NCBI GenBank assembly: GCA_964645155.1
Contig: CAZYBG010000101.1
Coordinates: forward strand, 1-10,476
Direction of reading: 5' to 3'
From: CAZYBG01 sp964645155
GTDB taxonomy: Bacteria > Pseudomonadota > Alphaproteobacteria > Rhodobacterales > Rhodobacteraceae
Length of the DNA stretch: 10,476 nt
The notes under the pieces were generated by a model. The model was not told the origin of the DNA. It did no database searches and saw nothing but the letters and a program-made list of their open reading frames with translations. Both the position numbers and the translations under genes were made by a program. Positions 5,932-10,476 of the stretch are shown here, one piece after another (position 1 is the stretch's first letter; every line of letters starts with the position of its first letter).

Positions 5932-7308
5932 TCAGCGGAAAGCGTGAAGCTGGCCGTTTTCGGACACTACGTAGAGGACGCCCGCGGCGACCGCGGGATT
6001 GGACGACGCACCGCCCGGAATCTGCGTCTGGTAGACGAGCGCGCCGCTGTCCGGCGCAAAGGCCCGCAGCAGCCCGTCGCCCGACGCGACCCAGACCCGC
6101 CCGCCGGCGACCACGGGGCCGTAATGCGCGGTCACGTCCTTCAGCCGGCGCAGCCTGTTCGCCTCGAAGTAGGGCAGTTCCACGCCCCAGATGCGCTCGC
6201 CCGTGGCGGCGTCGAGGCGCACCAGTTCGGCCTGGTCGGACACGAGGAAGAGCGATCCGCCCTCGGGCCAGACCGGGGAATAGGCACCCTCGGTCGCGGT
6301 CCAGAGCCGCTCGCCGTTGGCCGCGCGCAGCGCCGCCACCCGGCCGGACTGGTTGCCGATATAGACGGTGTCGCCGTCGACCACCGGGTCGCCGGTGATG
6401 TCGGTGATAGTCGCGTAGACGCGGCCGCGGCGCTGGCCGGCGATCGTCGCGGCCCAGATCCGCACGCCGCCCTGGCGCAGCGCGCCCACGACCTCGGCCG
6501 AGCCGAACGGGAAGATCGCCAGGCGGTCGGTGACCGCCGGCCCCGCCCCGCCCTGCATGACCGAGGGCGACGGCGTGCCGGGCAGCTGCCATTCGATCCG
6601 CCCGTTGTCGGCGCGGAGCGCCCAGGCGCGGCTGTCGCGCGCCGCGATATAGACCAGATCGCCGACCACCGTCGGCGCGCCAGTCGCCGCGGCGTCGAGC
6701 CGCTGCGTCCAGATCTCGCCGCCCGTCGCCGCGTCGAGCGCGGTCAGCGTGCCGAAGCCCGAGGCGACGAAGACCCGGCCGCCGCCATATGCGATCGCGC
6801 CGCCCGAGGCCTCGCCCTCGCGGTCCGAGGCCGGCGTGAGGTCGGCGCGCCAGAGCGTCTGGCCCGCGGTCGAGGTGGCGGTGACGGTCGCCGCGGCATC
6901 GAGCGTGAAGACCCGCCCGTCGGCGACGATCGGGTCCGCGGTGATGCGGCCCTTGCGGCTGTTGCCGCGGCCGACCGAGGCGGACCAGGCCCGCACCGGC
7001 TGGGGCGACAGCGCCGGATGCTGGGTGCGGTGGGTGGGCGAGCCGTTGCGGTGCGTCCAGTCGGCATTGGCCCGGGGCGGCGGCAGCGCCGCCGCCACCA
7101 CCCGGTTCACCGGCGCGTCGGGCGAGCGGCCGGCGCCCTGTGTCGCAGGTGGCGTAGCGGCATCGGCCGAGGCGTCGAGCGGCTCGGCCACCTCGGTCGT
7201 GGTCAGGTCACGCAGGCCGATGCGCTCGCCGGGCAGGATCGGCTCGCGCTGGCCGCAGCCGGCAAGTCCGATCGCCGCGAGCAGCGCCAGGCATGAGGTC
7301 AGTCGCAC
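5932..7308 (-). CDS. bamB: Outer membrane assembly lipoprotein BamB-like (PQQ-type beta-propeller)
   Basis: A BamB-type lipoprotein of the BAM complex, which helps insert beta-barrel proteins into the outer membrane. From the chosen GTG start it has 458 residues. The signal peptide is MRLTSCLALLAAIGLAG with a lipobox LAGC and the lipidated Cys at position 18. A Pro/Ala-rich linker leads to a beta-propeller of PQQ-like repeats, seen as recurring motifs such as VFTLDAAATVTA, GTLTALDAATGGEIW, GRVAALRAANGERLW, ELVRLDAATGERIW and GLLRAFAPDSGALVY. The last repeat ends NGQLHAFR. GTG at 7308 is chosen because AAGGGTGG lies just before it and gives a short standard signal peptide. Further in-frame GTGs at 7326, 7347, 7359, 7371 and 7395 make the start uncertain. 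It lies between a yfgM-like gene and der, the usual BamB setting. Confidence 0.93.
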   Translation of the reverse strand: MRLTSCLALLAAIGLAGCGQREPILPGERIGLRDLTTTEVAEPLDASADAATPPATQGAGRSPDAPVNRVVAAALPPPRANADWTHRNGSPTHRTQHPALSPQPVRAWSASVGRGNSRKGRITADPIVADGRVFTLDAAATVTATSTAGQTLWRADLTPASDREGEASGGAIAYGGGRVFVASGFGTLTALDAATGGEIWTQRLDAAATGAPTVVGDLVYIAARDSRAWALRADNGRIEWQLPGTPSPSVMQGGAGPAVTDRLAIFPFGSAEVVGALRQGGVRIWAATIAGQRRGRVYATITDITGDPVVDGDTVYIGNQSGRVAALRAANGERLWTATEGAYSPVWPEGGSLFLVSDQAELVRLDAATGERIWGVELPYFEANRLRRLKDVTAHYGPVVAGGRVWVASGDGLLRAFAPDSGALVYQTQIPGGASSNPAVAAGVLYVVSENGQLHAFR

Positions 7309-7339
7309 CGATCCACCCTTCGACACTCTGCGGCCGACC

Positions 7340-7391
7340 CCCGTCACGATGCCCGTCACGATGCCCGTCACGATTTTCGCCAGGTTGCCCG

Positions 7392-7396
<5 letters not shown>
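7340..7396 (-). repeat. 12-bp tandem repeat in front of bamB
   Basis: On the plus strand CCCGTCACGAT(G/T) occurs at 7340, 7352 and 7364. After one diverged 12-bp unit (7376-7387), CCCGTCACG occurs again at 7388. The spacing is 12 bp throughout, so every minus-strand copy starts GTGACGGGC in the same frame, which is the bamB frame. The first copy overlaps the stop codon of the upstream gene as GTGA (7392-7395). Confidence 0.9.
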
Positions 7397-8048
<652 letters not shown>

Positions 8049-8065
8049 GCCGGTCCTCCCAAGGG

Positions 8066-8083
8066 GGCGGCCCGCCGGCCGCC
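8066..8083. repeat. Perfect inverted repeat upstream of the yfgM-like gene
   Basis: GGCGGCC (8066-8072) and GGCCGCC (8077-8083) form a 7-bp stem with a CGCC loop, only a few bases upstream of the ribosome binding site. With no T-tract it is a poor intrinsic terminator. It may limit readthrough from uvrA or structure the leader. Confidence 0.4.
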
Positions 8084-8096
8084 GGAACGGGCCCTC

Positions 8097-8124
8097 CTTA
8101 GCCCGAAGCGCCGCCGGCCGACAA
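8097..8124 (-). promoter_or_regulatory. Weak candidate promoter for the yfgM-bamB-der cluster
   Basis: On the minus strand TTGTCG (8119-8124) and GCTAAG (8097-8102) are separated by 16 bp. The -35 is fair and the -10 poor (3 of 6). It is the best match in the 126-bp gap behind uvrA, so the cluster either uses this promoter or depends partly on readthrough. Confidence 0.25.
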
Positions 8125-8125
8125 G

Positions 8126-8145
8126 CCCCGCGGGGTTCGGCGGGG
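8126..8145 (-). terminator. Possible uvrA terminator hairpin
   Basis: In the minus-strand transcript, CCCCGC (8140-8145) pairs with GCGGGG (8126-8131) around an 8-nt loop and is followed by CUUGUC. It lies about 30 nt after the uvrA stop. The competing self-palindrome CCCCGCGGGG (8126-8135) and the short U-tract keep confidence low. Confidence 0.3.
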
Positions 8146-8174
8146 TCCGGCCCGTGGTCCCGCGCGCGCCGCCT

Positions 8175-10476
<2,302 letters not shown>

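Noticed and set aside
5524..7296. 590-codon open frame on the plus strand opposite der and bamB
   Set aside because: It is antisense to two genes with clear family motifs. Its composition is typical of shadow frames and it has no recognisable domain.

Overview
The window is a chromosomal stretch of a very GC-rich bacterium (about 70% GC by eye). It is most likely an alphaproteobacterium of the Rhodobacteraceae group. The evidence is the rplM-rpsI sequences, an S9 protein with an Ala/Pro-rich N-terminal extension, the alphaproteobacterial style of UvrA (CPVSGF zinc motif, GVSGGGKS P-loop), a DUF1127 gene next to a MocR regulator, and the order yfgM-like, bamB, der. This assignment rests on recognition, not on a database search. 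I see no phage, insertion sequence, CRISPR array, tRNA or rRNA. Almost all of it is housekeeping DNA with short intergenic gaps, and no gene-free stretch exceeds 300 bases.

Layout: (1) 1-349 and 352-816, minus strand: rpsI (3' end cut by the window) behind rplM, with a recognisable promoter and a leader hairpin upstream. (2) 983-2362, minus: a MocR-type GntR/aminotransferase-fold regulator. It is divergent from a 75-residue DUF1127 gene (2454-2681, plus). The short AT-rich gap between them carries direct repeats that look like the regulator's operators. (3) 2755-3165, minus: a PaaI-type hotdog thioesterase, divergent from 3223-4011, plus: a crotonase-fold protein of the ECHDC3 type that lacks both catalytic glutamates. 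(4) 4069-8048, all minus: an envelope/ribosome cluster read as yfgM-like, bamB, der, then a small conserved protein. (5) 8175-10476, minus: uvrA, with its 5' part outside the window and a 10-N assembly gap inside the codons of its second zinc module.

How the genes work together: rplM and rpsI supply two ribosomal proteins. The yfgM-bamB-der cluster joins envelope biogenesis (an inner-membrane TPR protein and the BamB lipoprotein of the outer-membrane assembly machine) with the ribosome-assembly GTPase Der. UvrA is the damage sensor of nucleotide excision repair. The MocR/DUF1127 pair is the most plausible self-contained regulatory module: one regulator, a paired-repeat operator and a small Arg-rich effector. 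I did not find a wholly new system. The points most worth checking are that operator, the 12-bp tandem repeat that creates a ladder of possible bamB start codons, the catalytically altered crotonase, and the N-gap, which appears to add two false residues to UvrA.
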